A stretch of DNA of 54,631 bases, from assembly GCF_001263795.1 (NCBI RefSeq), contig NZ_LHUR01000017.1:1-54631 (forward strand), read 5' to 3'. This document shows, piece by piece, positions 24,247 to 34,583 of the stretch. Each line of letters begins with the position of its first letter. The stretch's first letter is position 1. The notes under the pieces are model-generated. The model did not search any database. It worked only from the letters and a program-made list of their open reading frames with translations, and was not told the DNA's origin. The DNA comes from Clostridium homopropionicum DSM 5847. GTDB lineage: Bacteria > Bacillota > Clostridia > Clostridiales > Clostridiaceae. The translations under genes were made by a program, and so were the position numbers.

Positions 24247-25554
24247 TTAGGAGATAATAAAACTATTGTGTTTTTTTCTCATTGCTTTTTGCTTGTACAT
24301 TTCTTCGTCTGCTTCATCAAAGAGTTTTAGGAAAATATCTTTATCAATTTTACCTTCATATTTAGCTATCCCATAAGATATAGATAGAGGAATCTTAAGT
24401 TCATTTCCACGGTTCATTAAATCTTCATCAATTGATGCTAATCTAGCTTTTATTTCCTCCTCATCTGAGCCAATGACTATGGATAAGAATTCATCTCCTC
24501 CAAGTCTTATGAGAATATTTTTTTTATCAAAATTATTTTTTAGAATGTTGACAGTTTGTAAAATAGCCTTATCCCCTTTAACATGTCCAAATTTATCATT
24601 AATTATTTTTAAATTGTCCATGTCAAAAACTATTAATATAGTTTTCTCATAGTTACTTACAAATATATTATTAATTACCGAATCTAAATACATTCTATTA
24701 TATAATCCTGTCATAAAATCAATGCACATATTTAAACTTAAATTTAAGTTTTTTTGTAACTCTTCTTTGTAATTTGAAAGTGCTTTTTCAAAGGGTGCTT
24801 TAATATTCTCAAAAAATATAGCATAACAAATAAAAACATAAGATATAGCTTTAAAAACATGACCTAAGGCATTAAATATTCCATATACATCAAAATACAA
24901 AGTAAAATATGCTTCTCCTATAATAGCAAAAATAAAGCTTTGCGCAAATAACTTTACTATATTTGTTTCAAAATACTGTTTATTTTTGTATAGCAAAAAT
25001 ATGTTTATTACGTTAATTGCTATAATAACATATTCACTAATAATTTTAAATTTAGTCAAACCTATACCATCTAAATAGCAATCTGGAAAATAACTAGTAA
25101 AAAATATACTATATAAAGAGGCGACAGTAAATACAAAGTAAACGATTGCAATCCTGCTTTTATTAATTCTCTTGTTTAGCCATATAAATGCTATTAAAAA
25201 TGAAATGCTTTCTACATATCTAACAAGAATCCAAAGTTGAGTAGGTATATTCGCCCCACTGCATATAATATTAACTCCTTTATATGATAAAACGTGAAAA
25301 AAATCTATTATTGCTACAGACAAATACGCAATTCCTATATTATTTACTAGCGAATTTGATTTAGATGAATAGCTTGAAAATCCTAAAATTGCAATAGATG
25401 AAGCAATAACAACGCAAAAAATTTCTAGAATAAAATGAAATAAAATATAATTTCTTAAAGATATATATAGACTCATAATCAATAGTAAAATAACAATTAA
25501 TACCTTACAATTGGTTTTCTCCTTCGTAATTTCCACACCCCTTAAGAAAGACAA
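24247..25554 (-). CDS. Membrane diguanylate cyclase (MASE3-like sensor plus GGDEF)
   Basis: About eight N-terminal hydrophobic segments (to about residue 255) resemble the MASE3 sensor, with FHVLSYKG and ANIPTQLWI in the expected places. They are followed by a GGDEF domain with DFMTGLYNR and the intact active site RLGGDEF, so it should make cyclic di-GMP. No RxxD inhibitory site precedes the GGDEF motif (KKNILIRLGGDEF), suggesting no product feedback. The 435-residue open frame begins at TTG with a weak ribosome site; the true start may be slightly downstream. It stands alone between degV and dnaB. Confidence 0.85.
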   Translation of the reverse strand: MSFLRGVEITKEKTNCKVLIVILLLIMSLYISLRNYILFHFILEIFCVVIASSIAILGFSSYSSKSNSLVNNIGIAYLSVAIIDFFHVLSYKGVNIICSGANIPTQLWILVRYVESISFLIAFIWLNKRINKSRIAIVYFVFTVASLYSIFFTSYFPDCYLDGIGLTKFKIISEYVIIAINVINIFLLYKNKQYFETNIVKLFAQSFIFAIIGEAYFTLYFDVYGIFNALGHVFKAISYVFICYAIFFENIKAPFEKALSNYKEELQKNLNLSLNMCIDFMTGLYNRMYLDSVINNIFVSNYEKTILIVFDMDNLKIINDKFGHVKGDKAILQTVNILKNNFDKKNILIRLGGDEFLSIVIGSDEEEIKARLASIDEDLMNRGNELKIPLSISYGIAKYEGKIDKDIFLKLFDEADEEMYKQKAMRKKHNSFIIS

Positions 25555-25689
25555 TAAATTATATTTCTTATTATGATATATTTATACATTTTACGTCATA
25601 TAAATACTGTATTATTTTAATTATTGTTCATGAAAATTAAAAATCCTTTATAAATTTAATATAACATAAATTCATCCTTAACACAAAAA

Positions 25690-25716
25690 AAGATGTGGCT
25701 TATACTTCCACATCTT
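25690..25716 (-). terminator. Terminator after dnaB
   Basis: AAGATGTGG/CCACATCTT, 9-bp stem with a 9-nt loop. It is followed on the minus strand by seven T residues and lies immediately beyond the dnaB stop. Confidence 0.85.
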
Positions 25717-25719
25717 CCT

Positions 25720-27054
25720 TTATTGCTGATGTACAACATCTAATCTACCAAATTTGCTATACTGTCCAAGCCATGCAAGCTTAACTGTACCAACTGGACC
25801 ATTCCTTTGCTTTGCAATAATGCATTCTGCTACATTTTTATCTTCTGTTTCATTATTATAATATTCATCTCTATACAAAAACATAACAAGGTCCGCATCC
25901 TGCTCAATGGAACCAGATTCTCTAAGGTCAGAAAGCATTGGTCTATGGTCTGCTCTTTGCTCTGGTGCACGGGATAACTGAGAAAGTGCAATTACAGGGC
26001 AATGCATTTCCTTTGCTAGAGCCTTTATAGATCTAGATATCTCAGAAACCTCTTGTTGCCTACTTTCAGATCCACTGCTTCCGCTCATTAACTGAAGGTA
26101 ATCAATAACTATAAGATCAATACCATATTCTATTTTTAATCTTCTGCACTTAGATCTCATTTCCATTACAGAAACTCCAGCAGTATCATCAATATATATT
26201 TTAGAAGCTGCTATTGGACCAGCTGCTTTAGCTATTCTTTCCCAATCGCTGTCCTCTAAAGCTCCTGTTCTCAGCTTAAGCATATCAATATTAGCTTCAG
26301 CACAAAGAATCTTATAAGCTAATTGTTCTTTCGACATTTCCAAAGAAAAAACTACTACGCTTTTCCCTTCCCTTATTGCAGCATATTGAGCAATATTTAT
26401 AGCAAAAGTTGTTTTTCCCATTGATGGTCTAGCTGCAATCAAAATCATATCACCTGACTGAAATCCAGAGGTTTTTGAGTCTAGCTCTGGAAATCCAGAA
26501 GGAACACCTGTTGTTTCTCCTTTATTATTGAACATTTTTTCTATCTGCTCAAAACCTCTTTCAAGTACAAGGCTGATAGGCTCAAAATCACTAGAACTCT
26601 TCTTTTGTGCAATATCAAAAATTCTCTTTTCAGCTCCATCTAGAACCCCTTCTACATCATCCTGCTTTGTGTAGCTTTCTTCTGTTATTTCTGCTGAAGC
26701 TTTAATTAATTTTCTAAGCACAGATTTCTGTTCAACAATTTTAGCATAAGAATTTAAATTACTAGTAGTTTCTATAGAAGCTGTAAGTTCTGTTATGTAT
26801 GTAATGCCTCCAACTACTTGCAGCTTCTCAGTAGCATTTAAATGTTCAATTAAAGTTACAGTATCTACTGGAATATCCTTAGAATATAATTCTAAAATAG
26901 CATTAAATATAATCTTATGACCTTCTCTATAGAAGTCTTCTCCCTTTAATACTTCTGCTGCTTGAGCTATTGATGTTTTATCTTTTATCATACATCCCAA
27001 AACTCTTTGTTCTGCCTCAATATTTTGAGGCAGAACCCTAAGATGTGCTTCCAT
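25720..27054 (-). CDS. dnaB: Replicative DNA helicase
   Basis: Hexameric 5'-3' helicase of the replication fork (called DnaC in Bacillus), 444 residues. N-terminal primase-interacting domain (about 1-110, PQNIEAEQRVLG), then a RecA-like motor with Walker A ARPSMGKTTFAIN, Walker B LIVIDYLQLM and the arginine-rich DLRESGSIEQDADLVMFL. It is last in a leftward housekeeping operon after lonC and rplI. Confidence 0.96.
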   Translation of the reverse strand: MEAHLRVLPQNIEAEQRVLGCMIKDKTSIAQAAEVLKGEDFYREGHKIIFNAILELYSKDIPVDTVTLIEHLNATEKLQVVGGITYITELTASIETTSNLNSYAKIVEQKSVLRKLIKASAEITEESYTKQDDVEGVLDGAEKRIFDIAQKKSSSDFEPISLVLERGFEQIEKMFNNKGETTGVPSGFPELDSKTSGFQSGDMILIAARPSMGKTTFAINIAQYAAIREGKSVVVFSLEMSKEQLAYKILCAEANIDMLKLRTGALEDSDWERIAKAAGPIAASKIYIDDTAGVSVMEMRSKCRRLKIEYGIDLIVIDYLQLMSGSSGSESRQQEVSEISRSIKALAKEMHCPVIALSQLSRAPEQRADHRPMLSDLRESGSIEQDADLVMFLYRDEYYNNETEDKNVAECIIAKQRNGPVGTVKLAWLGQYSKFGRLDVVHQQ

Positions 27055-27066
27055 TTGCCATCTCCC

Positions 27067-28998
27067 CTAATTGTCTAGTTTAGACTTGCTTTCTTCAAAA
27101 GCAATTTTAATAAGTTCTTCTATATTATCAACTGCTTCTACTTCAATATCGTCTAATCCTGAAGGTACTTCCTTTAAGTTGTCTTTTGGAACTATTACTA
27201 ACTTAATTCCTTTTCTTCTAGCTCCATATACTTTTTCAAATATTCCACCAACAGGTTTTATTTTTCCCCTTAAGGATATTTCACCTGTTACCGCAATATC
27301 TTGCCTAATTGGCTTATTTAATAATGCACTTATTATACAAATAGTTATTGCTGCACCAGCGGAAGGTCCATCAATACGTCCTCCCCCTACAATGTTAACA
27401 TGAATATCATAATCATTAATATCCTTATCTGTTATTTTTCTTATTACAGAAGCAGCATTAACTACTGAGTCTTTTGCCATACTTCCAGCTGTATCATTAA
27501 ATTTTACATGACCTTTTCCCTTTTCCTTAGCGTCAAAGACTGCGGCCTCTATCTCTAAGGTTGAACCAATATATCCACTAACACCAAGTCCTAAAATATG
27601 ACCTACTTCATGTTCTCCTTCTGTTGAAATTTCTTCAAAAGGCGTAAACCTGCTTATAGATATTACTTCTTCAATATCCTTTAAAGATATAAAGACATCA
27701 TCATAGGTTTCTGATCTTTTATTATAAAGTACATAACCATAAGTATCTGCCAAAATATTTACTGCTTTTCTTCCTTCAATAGTATATCTACTAATAAGCT
27801 TTGAAGAACCTTCTTCTAGTTTTATATTTAATTTTTTAGCCGCATTTTCAACAATTTTCTCTATATCCTTAGGAGACAGCGGTTCAAAATATACCTCTGC
27901 GCACCTAGATCTTAGAGCTGGATCTATATCCTTAGGTTCTCTTGTAGTAGCTCCTATAAGCACGAAATCTGCTGGTGCTCCATTATCAAATAGATACTTT
28001 ATATACTTAGGAACATTTTCATCATCAGGGTCATAATATGATGATGAAAATTCTACTCTTTTATCTTCTAATACCTTCAATAGCTTATTTTGAAGTATTA
28101 TATCTAGTTCTCCTATTTCATCGATAAATAGAACCCCTCCATGAGCCTCAGTTACAAGACCTGGTTTTGGTTCAGGAACTCCTATTTCAGCTAAATCCCT
28201 TTTACTTCCCTGATATATAGGATCGTGTACTGAACCCAACAAAGGATTTGTTATCTCTCTAGGATCCCATCTAAGGGTAGTGCCATCTACTTCCACAAAT
28301 TTTGCATCCTTATAAAAAGGAGTATATTTTAGCTTTTTAGCTTCTTCTAATGCAAGACGTGCTGCAGTAGTTTTTCCTACTCCAGGAGGTCCATAGAGAA
28401 TAATATGCTGTGGATAAGGAGAAGCTATTTTTGATAATAGTGACTTAATTGCTCTTTCCTGACCTACTATTTCTGAGAATTCTTGCGGTCTTAAAAGTGC
28501 TTGAATATTATTAGTCATTTTTCTTGAATCCAAAACTTCTAACCTTGCATACTTTTTCAAGGTTTTAGCATTTTCTGGCCCCTTTTTCTTTCTTATAATT
28601 CCTAATCTCACTTCATCAATATATTTTTCTTGTTTTTCAATAACTACTTGCTCTACTTCTTTTTCAATGCTGTTTTCTATATATTTTTTTGCAACAATAT
28701 CAACAATATAGTTATTTATACTTTCGAAAACTTCATCTACATTATGTTCACTTGGTATAATATCTATTCCTTTGCCATCACTGACTATTTTATTTATTGC
28801 ATATATCCTTTTAAACATATCTTCACTATGCAAATGCTTGTTTAACTTATATTTTATTACTCTTGTTTTAATAGTTTTTTCATCTATTACTTTTCTCATA
28901 AGCTCATCTAAAGCATTTACTTTTACATCAAAAGGAATATTATCTTTAATATATTCAATTGAATCTTTTGATTTCTCATCTAATAATGAAAATTTCAA
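27067..28998 (-). CDS. lonC: Lon-like ATP-dependent protease (LonC type)
   Basis: A 643-residue AAA+ serine protease. A non-canonical N-terminal region (about 1-165) replaces the usual Lon N-domain. The AAA+ module has Walker A YGPPGVGKTTAA and Walker B GGVLFIDEIGEL, then a Lon protease domain with the Ser in DGPSAGAAITIC and the Lys in GEISLRGKIKPVGG. Smaller Lon-type proteases of this sort beside dnaB and rplI are common in clostridia. Substrates are unknown. LonC versus LonB naming is from memory of the family. Confidence 0.85.
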   Translation of the reverse strand: MKFSLLDEKSKDSIEYIKDNIPFDVKVNALDELMRKVIDEKTIKTRVIKYKLNKHLHSEDMFKRIYAINKIVSDGKGIDIIPSEHNVDEVFESINNYIVDIVAKKYIENSIEKEVEQVVIEKQEKYIDEVRLGIIRKKKGPENAKTLKKYARLEVLDSRKMTNNIQALLRPQEFSEIVGQERAIKSLLSKIASPYPQHIILYGPPGVGKTTAARLALEEAKKLKYTPFYKDAKFVEVDGTTLRWDPREITNPLLGSVHDPIYQGSKRDLAEIGVPEPKPGLVTEAHGGVLFIDEIGELDIILQNKLLKVLEDKRVEFSSSYYDPDDENVPKYIKYLFDNGAPADFVLIGATTREPKDIDPALRSRCAEVYFEPLSPKDIEKIVENAAKKLNIKLEEGSSKLISRYTIEGRKAVNILADTYGYVLYNKRSETYDDVFISLKDIEEVISISRFTPFEEISTEGEHEVGHILGLGVSGYIGSTLEIEAAVFDAKEKGKGHVKFNDTAGSMAKDSVVNAASVIRKITDKDINDYDIHVNIVGGGRIDGPSAGAAITICIISALLNKPIRQDIAVTGEISLRGKIKPVGGIFEKVYGARRKGIKLVIVPKDNLKEVPSGLDDIEVEAVDNIEELIKIAFEESKSKLDN

Positions 28999-29068
28999 TA
29001 TGTTACCCTTAAGAAAGTCTGCTTTTAAAAGATTTTCCCCTCGGGTGTCCCCCCTTTTTGGTTATAAA

Positions 29069-29512
29069 CTATTGTTCAGATATAACTATCTTCACCTTAG
29101 TAGAAATTTCAGGATATAACTTTATTTCTACTTCATGAGTTCCTAATTGTTTTATTGTATCTGTAACTATCTTCTTTTTATCTATATCTATGTTATATTG
29201 TTTCTTTAACTCTTCAGCTATATCTTTGCTAGTAATAGCACCGAAAAGTCTTCCATTTTCTCCTGCCTTTCCAATTATCTTAACTTCTTTGTTTCTTAGA
29301 CTTTCAGCTAATTTTTGTGCAGCTTCTGTTTCTTCTAGCTTCTTCTTTCTTTCTGCTTCTTTTTGTTTATTTAAAACATGCATATTTGCATCAGTTGCTT
29401 CCTTTGCAAGTCCCTTTGGCAGCAAGAAGTTTCTTGCATACCCATCTGATGCATTTATTACTTCTCCCTTTTTACCTTGACCTTTAACATCCTTTAATAA
29501 TATTAACTTCAT
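29069..29512 (-). CDS. rplI: 50S ribosomal protein L9
   Basis: Ribosomal protein L9, 147 residues, with the N-terminal [18 protein letters not shown] and the [13 protein letters not shown] signature, a long central helix (about 42-75) and the C-terminal rRNA-binding domain. The start overlaps the gdpP stop by four bases (ATGA), so the two are translationally coupled. Confidence 0.97.
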   Translation of the reverse strand: MKLILLKDVKGQGKKGEVINASDGYARNFLLPKGLAKEATDANMHVLNKQKEAERKKKLEETEAAQKLAESLRNKEVKIIGKAGENGRLFGAITSKDIAEELKKQYNIDIDKKKIVTDTIKQLGTHEVEIKLYPEISTKVKIVISEQ

Positions 29513-31497
29513 TCCTCTTCACCTTCCCTTAAGTATTTATAAATAGCCTTTTGAAGCTGTTCCTTTGCTTCTTCTATAGAAACATTTTTTAGTTTTGCAC
29601 CTGCTATAGTCATGTGCCCTCCTCCACCTAATACTTCTAAGATAACTTGAACGTTAATATTACCAAATGATCTTCCACTTATAAATACCTCACCTTCTAT
29701 TTTAGCAAGAACAAAGGACGCTTGAACACCTGTAATATTTAGTAATTCATCCGCTACTTGTGCAGCTAATACATTATCTCTTATATCTGGTGGACAGATA
29801 GCAATTGCAATATCATTATTTACTTCTGCTTCGCTTATTATTTCAGCTCTTTTTAAGTAGGTTTCCAATTGTCCTGCAAACATTTTTTTTACATCAATCA
29901 TATCAGCACCAAGCTGTCTTAAATATGCTGCAGCCTCAAAGGTTCTAACTCCTGTTTTAAAATAAAAATTTTTAGTATCTATATAAATTCCAGCCATAAG
30001 CATTTCTGCCGCAATAGAACTTACATACTGCTTTGGATTATCAATCATATACTGAAGCATTTCTGTAACTAGCTCACAAGTAGATGATGCATAAGGCTCT
30101 ACGTAGCTAAGCAATGCTCCTTCTATGGATTCTGTAGATTTTCTATGATGATCAATTATAACCATCCTGCTTACTTTTTCTAAAATGTGATTGTTATGGA
30201 CATAATCTCTACTGTTTACATCAACTAAAATTAGTAAACTATTTTTATCAAGTGCAGCTATAGCTTTTTCACCTGTAATAAATGTCTTATCATACTGATG
30301 TGTTATTTTAAGCCTTTCCATTGGCTTTTCAATTCCACTACTTACTTTATCAAGTATAATATATCCTTCCTTTTCTAAGGATTTCACCACGCTATAAATT
30401 CCTATAGCTGCTCCTAATGAATCAATGTCTAAGTTAGAATGTCCCATTATATAAATGTTACTGCTCTCATTTATCAAATTAACTAAAGCATGGGCAATTA
30501 CTCTCGCTCTTACTTTTGTCCTCTTTTCAACTTCTTTTGTTGTTCCTCCAAAAAATTGCAGTTTATCATTAATCTTTACTACTACTTGATCCCCACCCCT
30601 ACTTAATGCAAGTTCCTTAGCCGTCATAGCTAATTCATAGTTTTCTACAGGAGTACTACCATCGCATCCAACACCAACGCTTAGAGTAACTGCTAATTCA
30701 TTGCCAGAACGTATCTCTCTTATTTCATCTAGTATCTGGAAATTTTTCTCCATCTCTTTTTTAATATTTTCAAAATAAGTTACCAGCATATATTTGTTTG
30801 ATGAATACTTAATAGCAACAGAATTAATATTCTGAGCATAGGTCTTTATTGTTCTTTCTATTTCAGCAGATAACAATAGTGCTTTATTTTCTTCAGTAGT
30901 TTTCAATACATCATCTATGTTATCTACTTCGATTAAAATAATTGTTGTCTTTCTTTGATTTAATTTTTCGCTAATCTCTACTTCATTTGTTACATCATAG
31001 AAATAAAGCAGAATTATTTTGTCTTTAATATTAGTAGAACTATCATTAACACTTGAAACTACATTGTAATATTTGTTATTAACTTTTATATATTTTATTG
31101 TGCTCTTCTCTGCTGCAATAATCTTATTTATGTTTTTATCCTCTATAACCTGATTTAAACGCTTCCCTAATATATCGTTTTTATTGATTATATTAAAAAA
31201 ACCTTGATTATACCAAAGTATATCTCCTTCAGCCCCAACTAAGGTTAATGCAAAAGGTGAATTCAACAAGATATTTCTAGTAGAGGCATCTATCTTTGAA
31301 GAGAAATCCTCAATTATCCTTTCCCATTCATTCTTTGTAATTTTAGATATTCTTGTATTATAAGCTATAAGTATACCATAAGTAATGATTAATAAACTAC
31401 CTATAAAGTAATGCTTTAAGATAAAAAAAATAGCTATTAAAACTCCTATAATAAATATATATAGTTTACTTTTTTGATTCATAAAATCATTTTTCAT
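29509..31497 (-). CDS. gdpP: Cyclic di-AMP phosphodiesterase
   Basis: GdpP, 662 residues, hydrolyses the second messenger cyclic di-AMP. Domain order: two membrane helices (about 1-50), PAS (about 70-165), degenerate GGDEF (about 175-310), DHH ([24 protein letters not shown] and the DHH motif in IIDHHRKS) and DHHA1 ([14 protein letters not shown]...[11 protein letters not shown]). All metal-binding motifs are intact. It is the fourth gene of the rpsR-side operon, between a DUF2232 membrane protein and rplI, a classic Firmicute order. Confidence 0.95.
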   Translation of the reverse strand: MKNDFMNQKSKLYIFIIGVLIAIFFILKHYFIGSLLIITYGILIAYNTRISKITKNEWERIIEDFSSKIDASTRNILLNSPFALTLVGAEGDILWYNQGFFNIINKNDILGKRLNQVIEDKNINKIIAAEKSTIKYIKVNNKYYNVVSSVNDSSTNIKDKIILLYFYDVTNEVEISEKLNQRKTTIILIEVDNIDDVLKTTEENKALLLSAEIERTIKTYAQNINSVAIKYSSNKYMLVTYFENIKKEMEKNFQILDEIREIRSGNELAVTLSVGVGCDGSTPVENYELAMTAKELALSRGGDQVVVKINDKLQFFGGTTKEVEKRTKVRARVIAHALVNLINESSNIYIMGHSNLDIDSLGAAIGIYSVVKSLEKEGYIILDKVSSGIEKPMERLKITHQYDKTFITGEKAIAALDKNSLLILVDVNSRDYVHNNHILEKVSRMVIIDHHRKSTESIEGALLSYVEPYASSTCELVTEMLQYMIDNPKQYVSSIAAEMLMAGIYIDTKNFYFKTGVRTFEAAAYLRQLGADMIDVKKMFAGQLETYLKRAEIISEAEVNNDIAIAICPPDIRDNVLAAQVADELLNITGVQASFVLAKIEGEVFISGRSFGNINVQVILEVLGGGGHMTIAGAKLKNVSIEEAKEQLQKAIYKYLREGEEE

Positions 31498-31507
31498 ACT
31501 ATTCCCT

Positions 31508-32500
31508 CTATTTTACTTTCCTTATTGGATTAGGATCTAGCTTTCTTAAATTAAATATTATATCTGTAATTCCAAACACAAGATATAAATCAGAGATAGC
31601 TGGGATAAATAATATTAGTAATACTGTTATTATTATTATACCCTTTGGCAGCTTTCCTTTTTCTTTTAATAGATATACCAAATACGCCATTCCGTCTAGA
31701 TTTAAAGTGAAAATAACTAGCGTATTTACAATGGAAAATGCGTATGAATATTTAGTAAATTCTTTAGCATTCAATATTATTCCTATACATGCGATTATTA
31801 TCAATAATGCTTCAATTCTATTTGGAATATATACTCTGCTAAATGGAATTATTTCCTCAACCACATAATTTAATCTCAAAAGTACTTTTTGTATAATAAT
31901 ATAGCTAATATAGGCTTGAATTAATCCACCTATTATAAAACTTAAAGTTAATATTACAATTAACATTTCTAAATTCACATATTTTGAAACACTCTCTACA
32001 TAATCTATTGCTTCCTTTGGAGCGTTCATTTGTATGTAGATATTTTTATACGCATCCAATGATTCGTGCAATTGATTTACCATCATATTTAAGTACTGTA
32101 CTATTCCTGCTTTACTAACAAAGATAGCATAAATTAAAAATTTAATGATTTTACCTATAGCAGTAGCTATTGTTACAGCTACTATAGTTTCACTACTGCT
32201 TTTATTATTTTTTATGTAATATCCTAAACTTAGTGCAGCAAATCCATATACTACACCAGAGACTAAGGCTGAAATAGGATTATACAAAAATGTTGTAAGA
32301 ATAATACTTAAAATTATTGTTATAAAAGCTAGCTTGAAATTATGTCTAATATATATTAAAGTAGCTGGAATAGGTAAAATAAACATGCCCAACTCTAATA
32401 ATATAGGCACATATGCCGTCATAGCAATTATGACAAAAGTTATTGATATCATTATACCTGTTTCAACTATTTTATTTGCATTATAATTGTTGTTTTGCAT
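31508..32500 (-). CDS. DUF2232 (YybS-like) membrane protein
   Basis: A polytopic membrane protein of 330 residues with about eight hydrophobic helices and the sequence VSGVVYGFAALSLGYY typical of the YybS/DUF2232 family. It resembles the membrane part of ECF-type transporters, but its function is unknown. GAGGG before MQNNN favours this start over one four codons upstream. It is always found next to gdpP and rplI in this order, implying a linked role. Confidence 0.85.
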   Translation of the reverse strand: MQNNNYNANKIVETGIMISITFVIIAMTAYVPILLELGMFILPIPATLIYIRHNFKLAFITIILSIILTTFLYNPISALVSGVVYGFAALSLGYYIKNNKSSSETIVAVTIATAIGKIIKFLIYAIFVSKAGIVQYLNMMVNQLHESLDAYKNIYIQMNAPKEAIDYVESVSKYVNLEMLIVILTLSFIIGGLIQAYISYIIIQKVLLRLNYVVEEIIPFSRVYIPNRIEALLIIIACIGIILNAKEFTKYSYAFSIVNTLVIFTLNLDGMAYLVYLLKEKGKLPKGIIIITVLLILFIPAISDLYLVFGITDIIFNLRKLDPNPIRKVK

Positions 32501-32513
32501 TTTAGCCCTCATT

Positions 32514-32828
32514 CTATCTATCTTTAATATGATTATATAACCTGCTTAGATCTTTATTTTCTTTTTCAACAATATCTTCTTCTATAATACCCAGTTTTAG
32601 TTTTCTCTTCATTTCTTCATCTACTTCTAAATGTGAATATCCCAGTCTCTCAGCTAATAGATATAATAAAATTATTGCCCCGGAAATACACTCCAAAAGA
32701 GCTCCTTGTGCAACGTTACTCCCCTTAGCAAGTAATTTAAAAAGGTCGCCTACAATACATAGAAGGTCTGCCTTTAGATTTTCAATAATTTTTATATTTG
32801 ACATTATATTAAAGTCATCATTTTTCAA
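32514..32828 (-). CDS. MazG-like family protein
   Basis: An all-helical 104-residue protein of the small MazG-like family found near rpsR and gdpP in clostridia. The core MSNIKIIENLKADLLCIVGDL and ALLECISGAIILLYLLAERLG fit this group. The acidic metal-binding residues of true MazG pyrophosphohydrolases are sparse, so activity is doubtful. The start is probably TTG six bases after AGGAGGTG; GTG at 32837 overlaps the ribosome site. Confidence 0.75.
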   Translation of the reverse strand: MKNDDFNIMSNIKIIENLKADLLCIVGDLFKLLAKGSNVAQGALLECISGAIILLYLLAERLGYSHLEVDEEMKRKLKLGIIEEDIVEKENKDLSRLYNHIKDR

Positions 32829-32945
32829 TAAATCCACCTCCTATGTACCATACATACATATTTACAATCTTATATATATATTTTAGTTATTTTTTCTAAC
32901 TTATGCAACTTTAGTTTTTAATCGGGAATATTAATGATATAAAAA

Positions 32946-32967
32946 AGCAGTGCCTAATGACACTGCT
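32946..32967 (-). terminator. Terminator after rpsR
   Basis: AGCAGTG/CACTGCT stem with an 8-nt loop, followed by TTTTTT on the minus strand, 13 nt beyond the rpsR stop. It separates the rpsF-ssb-rpsR operon from the MazG-like/gdpP genes. Confidence 0.85.
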
Positions 32968-32979
32968 CTATGTTTTTTA

Positions 32980-33219
32980 TTAATCAGTTGTGAATGGTAA
33001 TAAAGCTAAGTTTCTAGCTCTCTTAATAGCTATTGTCAATACTCTTTGATGCTTAGCACAGCTGCCAGAAATTCTTCTTGGAAGTATCTTTCCTCTTTCT
33101 GTAACGTACTTTCTTAACTTATTTACATCCTTATAATCTATTGTAGAAGTTTTGTCTGCACAAAATGAACAAACTTTTTTTCTTCTTCTTTTCATATTTC
33201 TCTTGTTTTGTTGCATCAT
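32980..33219 (-). CDS. rpsR: 30S ribosomal protein S18
   Basis: S18, 79 residues. Basic N-terminus, then KVCSFCADK, a zinc-ribbon-like C-x-x-C with a further Cys in SGSCAKHQR that could make a metal-binding form, followed by [12 protein letters not shown] at the C-terminus. It is third in rpsF-ssb-rpsR; S18 pairs with S6 on the ribosome. Confidence 0.97.
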   Translation of the reverse strand: MMQQNKRNMKRRRKKVCSFCADKTSTIDYKDVNKLRKYVTERGKILPRRISGSCAKHQRVLTIAIKRARNLALLPFTTD

Positions 33220-33256
33220 ATTTTTCCCTCCTTACCTTTTAAAAATCAAGAATTAG

Positions 33257-33709
33257 CTAAAATGGTATATCACCATCATCAATTGGAGTAATATCATCTT
33301 CATACTCTGGTTGATTTGAGCTTCCAAAATCATTTAATGGAGCGTTATTATTCATTCCTGAATAAAATGGTTCTGTTCTATTTAGGCTAGCATTTTTAGG
33401 CTCCAAGAATTGTACTTCTTCAGCAACAACCTCTGTTACATATCTTTTTGTACCATCTTTAGCATCATAAGATCTAGTTTGTATAGATCCACTTATTCCA
33501 ACCATTCTTCCTTTACCTACATAGTTTGCTGTATTTTCCGCTTGTTTTCCCCAAACAACTACAGGTATAAAGTCTGCTTCTGGCTGACCTGGACTTTTAA
33601 ATCTTCTATTTACTGCTAAAGTAAAAGTTGCAACAGCTGTTCCTTTCCCTGGAGTAAATCTTAACTCTGGGTCTTTAGTTAACCTACCTACTAAAACAAC
33701 CTTATTCAT
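33257..33709 (-). CDS. ssb: Single-stranded DNA-binding protein
   Basis: SSB of 150 residues. OB-fold domain (about 1-105, [38 protein letters not shown]), a Gly/Asn-rich linker and the acidic tail ending DDGDIPF, which recruits replication and repair partners. It lies between rpsF and rpsR, the standard arrangement. Confidence 0.97.
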   Translation of the reverse strand: MNKVVLVGRLTKDPELRFTPGKGTAVATFTLAVNRRFKSPGQPEADFIPVVVWGKQAENTANYVGKGRMVGISGSIQTRSYDAKDGTKRYVTEVVAEEVQFLEPKNASLNRTEPFYSGMNNNAPLNDFGSSNQPEYEDDITPIDDGDIPF

Positions 33710-33720
33710 TCTTGCACCAC

Positions 33721-34008
33721 CTATTTTTCAGGATTAACTACCATGAATCTTATAACTCCATCTGTTATTCTGAATACTCTTTCTAATTCTTTAGGTAATT
33801 CAGGATTAGACTTAAAGTTAACTAGAGTGTAATATCCATCGTTAATTTTATCTATAGGATAAGCAAGCTTTCTTTTACCCCATTCATCAACGTTTTCAAT
33901 TACTCCTCCACCATTTTCTATTACACCTTTAAACTTTTCGATATTTGCTTTTATAGCTTCATCATCTAAAGATGGGTGTAATATGAATATAGTTTCATAA
34001 TTTCTCAT
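33721..34008 (-). CDS. rpsF: 30S ribosomal protein S6
   Basis: S6, 95 residues, beginning [14 protein letters not shown] and containing [10 protein letters not shown], with [15 protein letters not shown] at the end. GGAGGTG six bases before this ATG sets the start, three codons inside the open frame. It leads the rpsF-ssb-rpsR operon, with a probable autoregulatory leader upstream. Confidence 0.97.
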   Translation of the reverse strand: MRNYETIFILHPSLDDEAIKANIEKFKGVIENGGGVIENVDEWGKRKLAYPIDKINDGYYTLVNFKSNPELPKELERVFRITDGVIRFMVVNPEK

Positions 34009-34027
34009 TGATTTCACCTCCTCCCTA

Positions 34028-34080
34028 TGGACTAACGGCCGTGGTTATATTAAAACTATCCCCACAGCAGGGACCACATT
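34028..34080 (-). promoter_or_regulatory. rpsF leader, possible S6:S18 autoregulatory element
   Basis: On the minus strand, GTGGT pairs with ACCAC (34041-34045 and 34073-34077) around an inner CCC/GGG hairpin. It is followed by the CGGCCG stretch just before the rpsF ribosome site. Known S6:S18 leaders place a CCG-containing hairpin here. I judge it by position and shape, not by alignment. Confidence 0.45.
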
Positions 34081-34131
34081 TAATCATTTTATCATTATAA
34101 GGTATAAAAATCAATATATTATTTCAATTTT

Positions 34132-34335
34132 TTACTCAGCATCAGGAATATTTTGCTTTATTATCTTTTTTATACTTTTTTCAAATTTAGTTCTAGGTAA
34201 CATTACTATTCTATCACAGCCTAAACATTTTATTTTTATATCTGCTCCTAATCTTATTACTTCCCATTTCTTACTTCCACAAGGATGTTGTTTTTTTGTT
34301 TCTACTATATCCCCTAAATAAAATTCTTTTTCCAT
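34132..34335 (-). CDS. DUF951 small protein
   Basis: A 67-residue protein of the DUF951 family, recognised by LGDIVETKKQHPCGSKKWEV and IKCLGCDRIVMLPR. The Cys residues (PCG and CLGC) may bind a metal. It lies just upstream of rpsF on the same strand, as in many Firmicutes, but its function is unknown. Confidence 0.85.
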   Translation of the reverse strand: MEKEFYLGDIVETKKQHPCGSKKWEVIRLGADIKIKCLGCDRIVMLPRTKFEKSIKKIIKQNIPDAE

Positions 34336-34583
34336 TTCTAATTTCCCCTTCTATTCTAATATAATATATCTTTTTATAGTTTAATGCTATATTTTAACGA
34401 TATTATACGAAATCAATAATCTCTTAAAACATAGCCTAATTTTTAATTTCAAACTTTATATAATTATATAATAAGTTAGTTATAAATATAAATACTTATT
34501 AACTTTAATTTTGTAACTAAATTATCGGCACTTGAATAAAAATATGATAATTGGTAAATAATCTCTTCAAAGGAGGTTATTAC

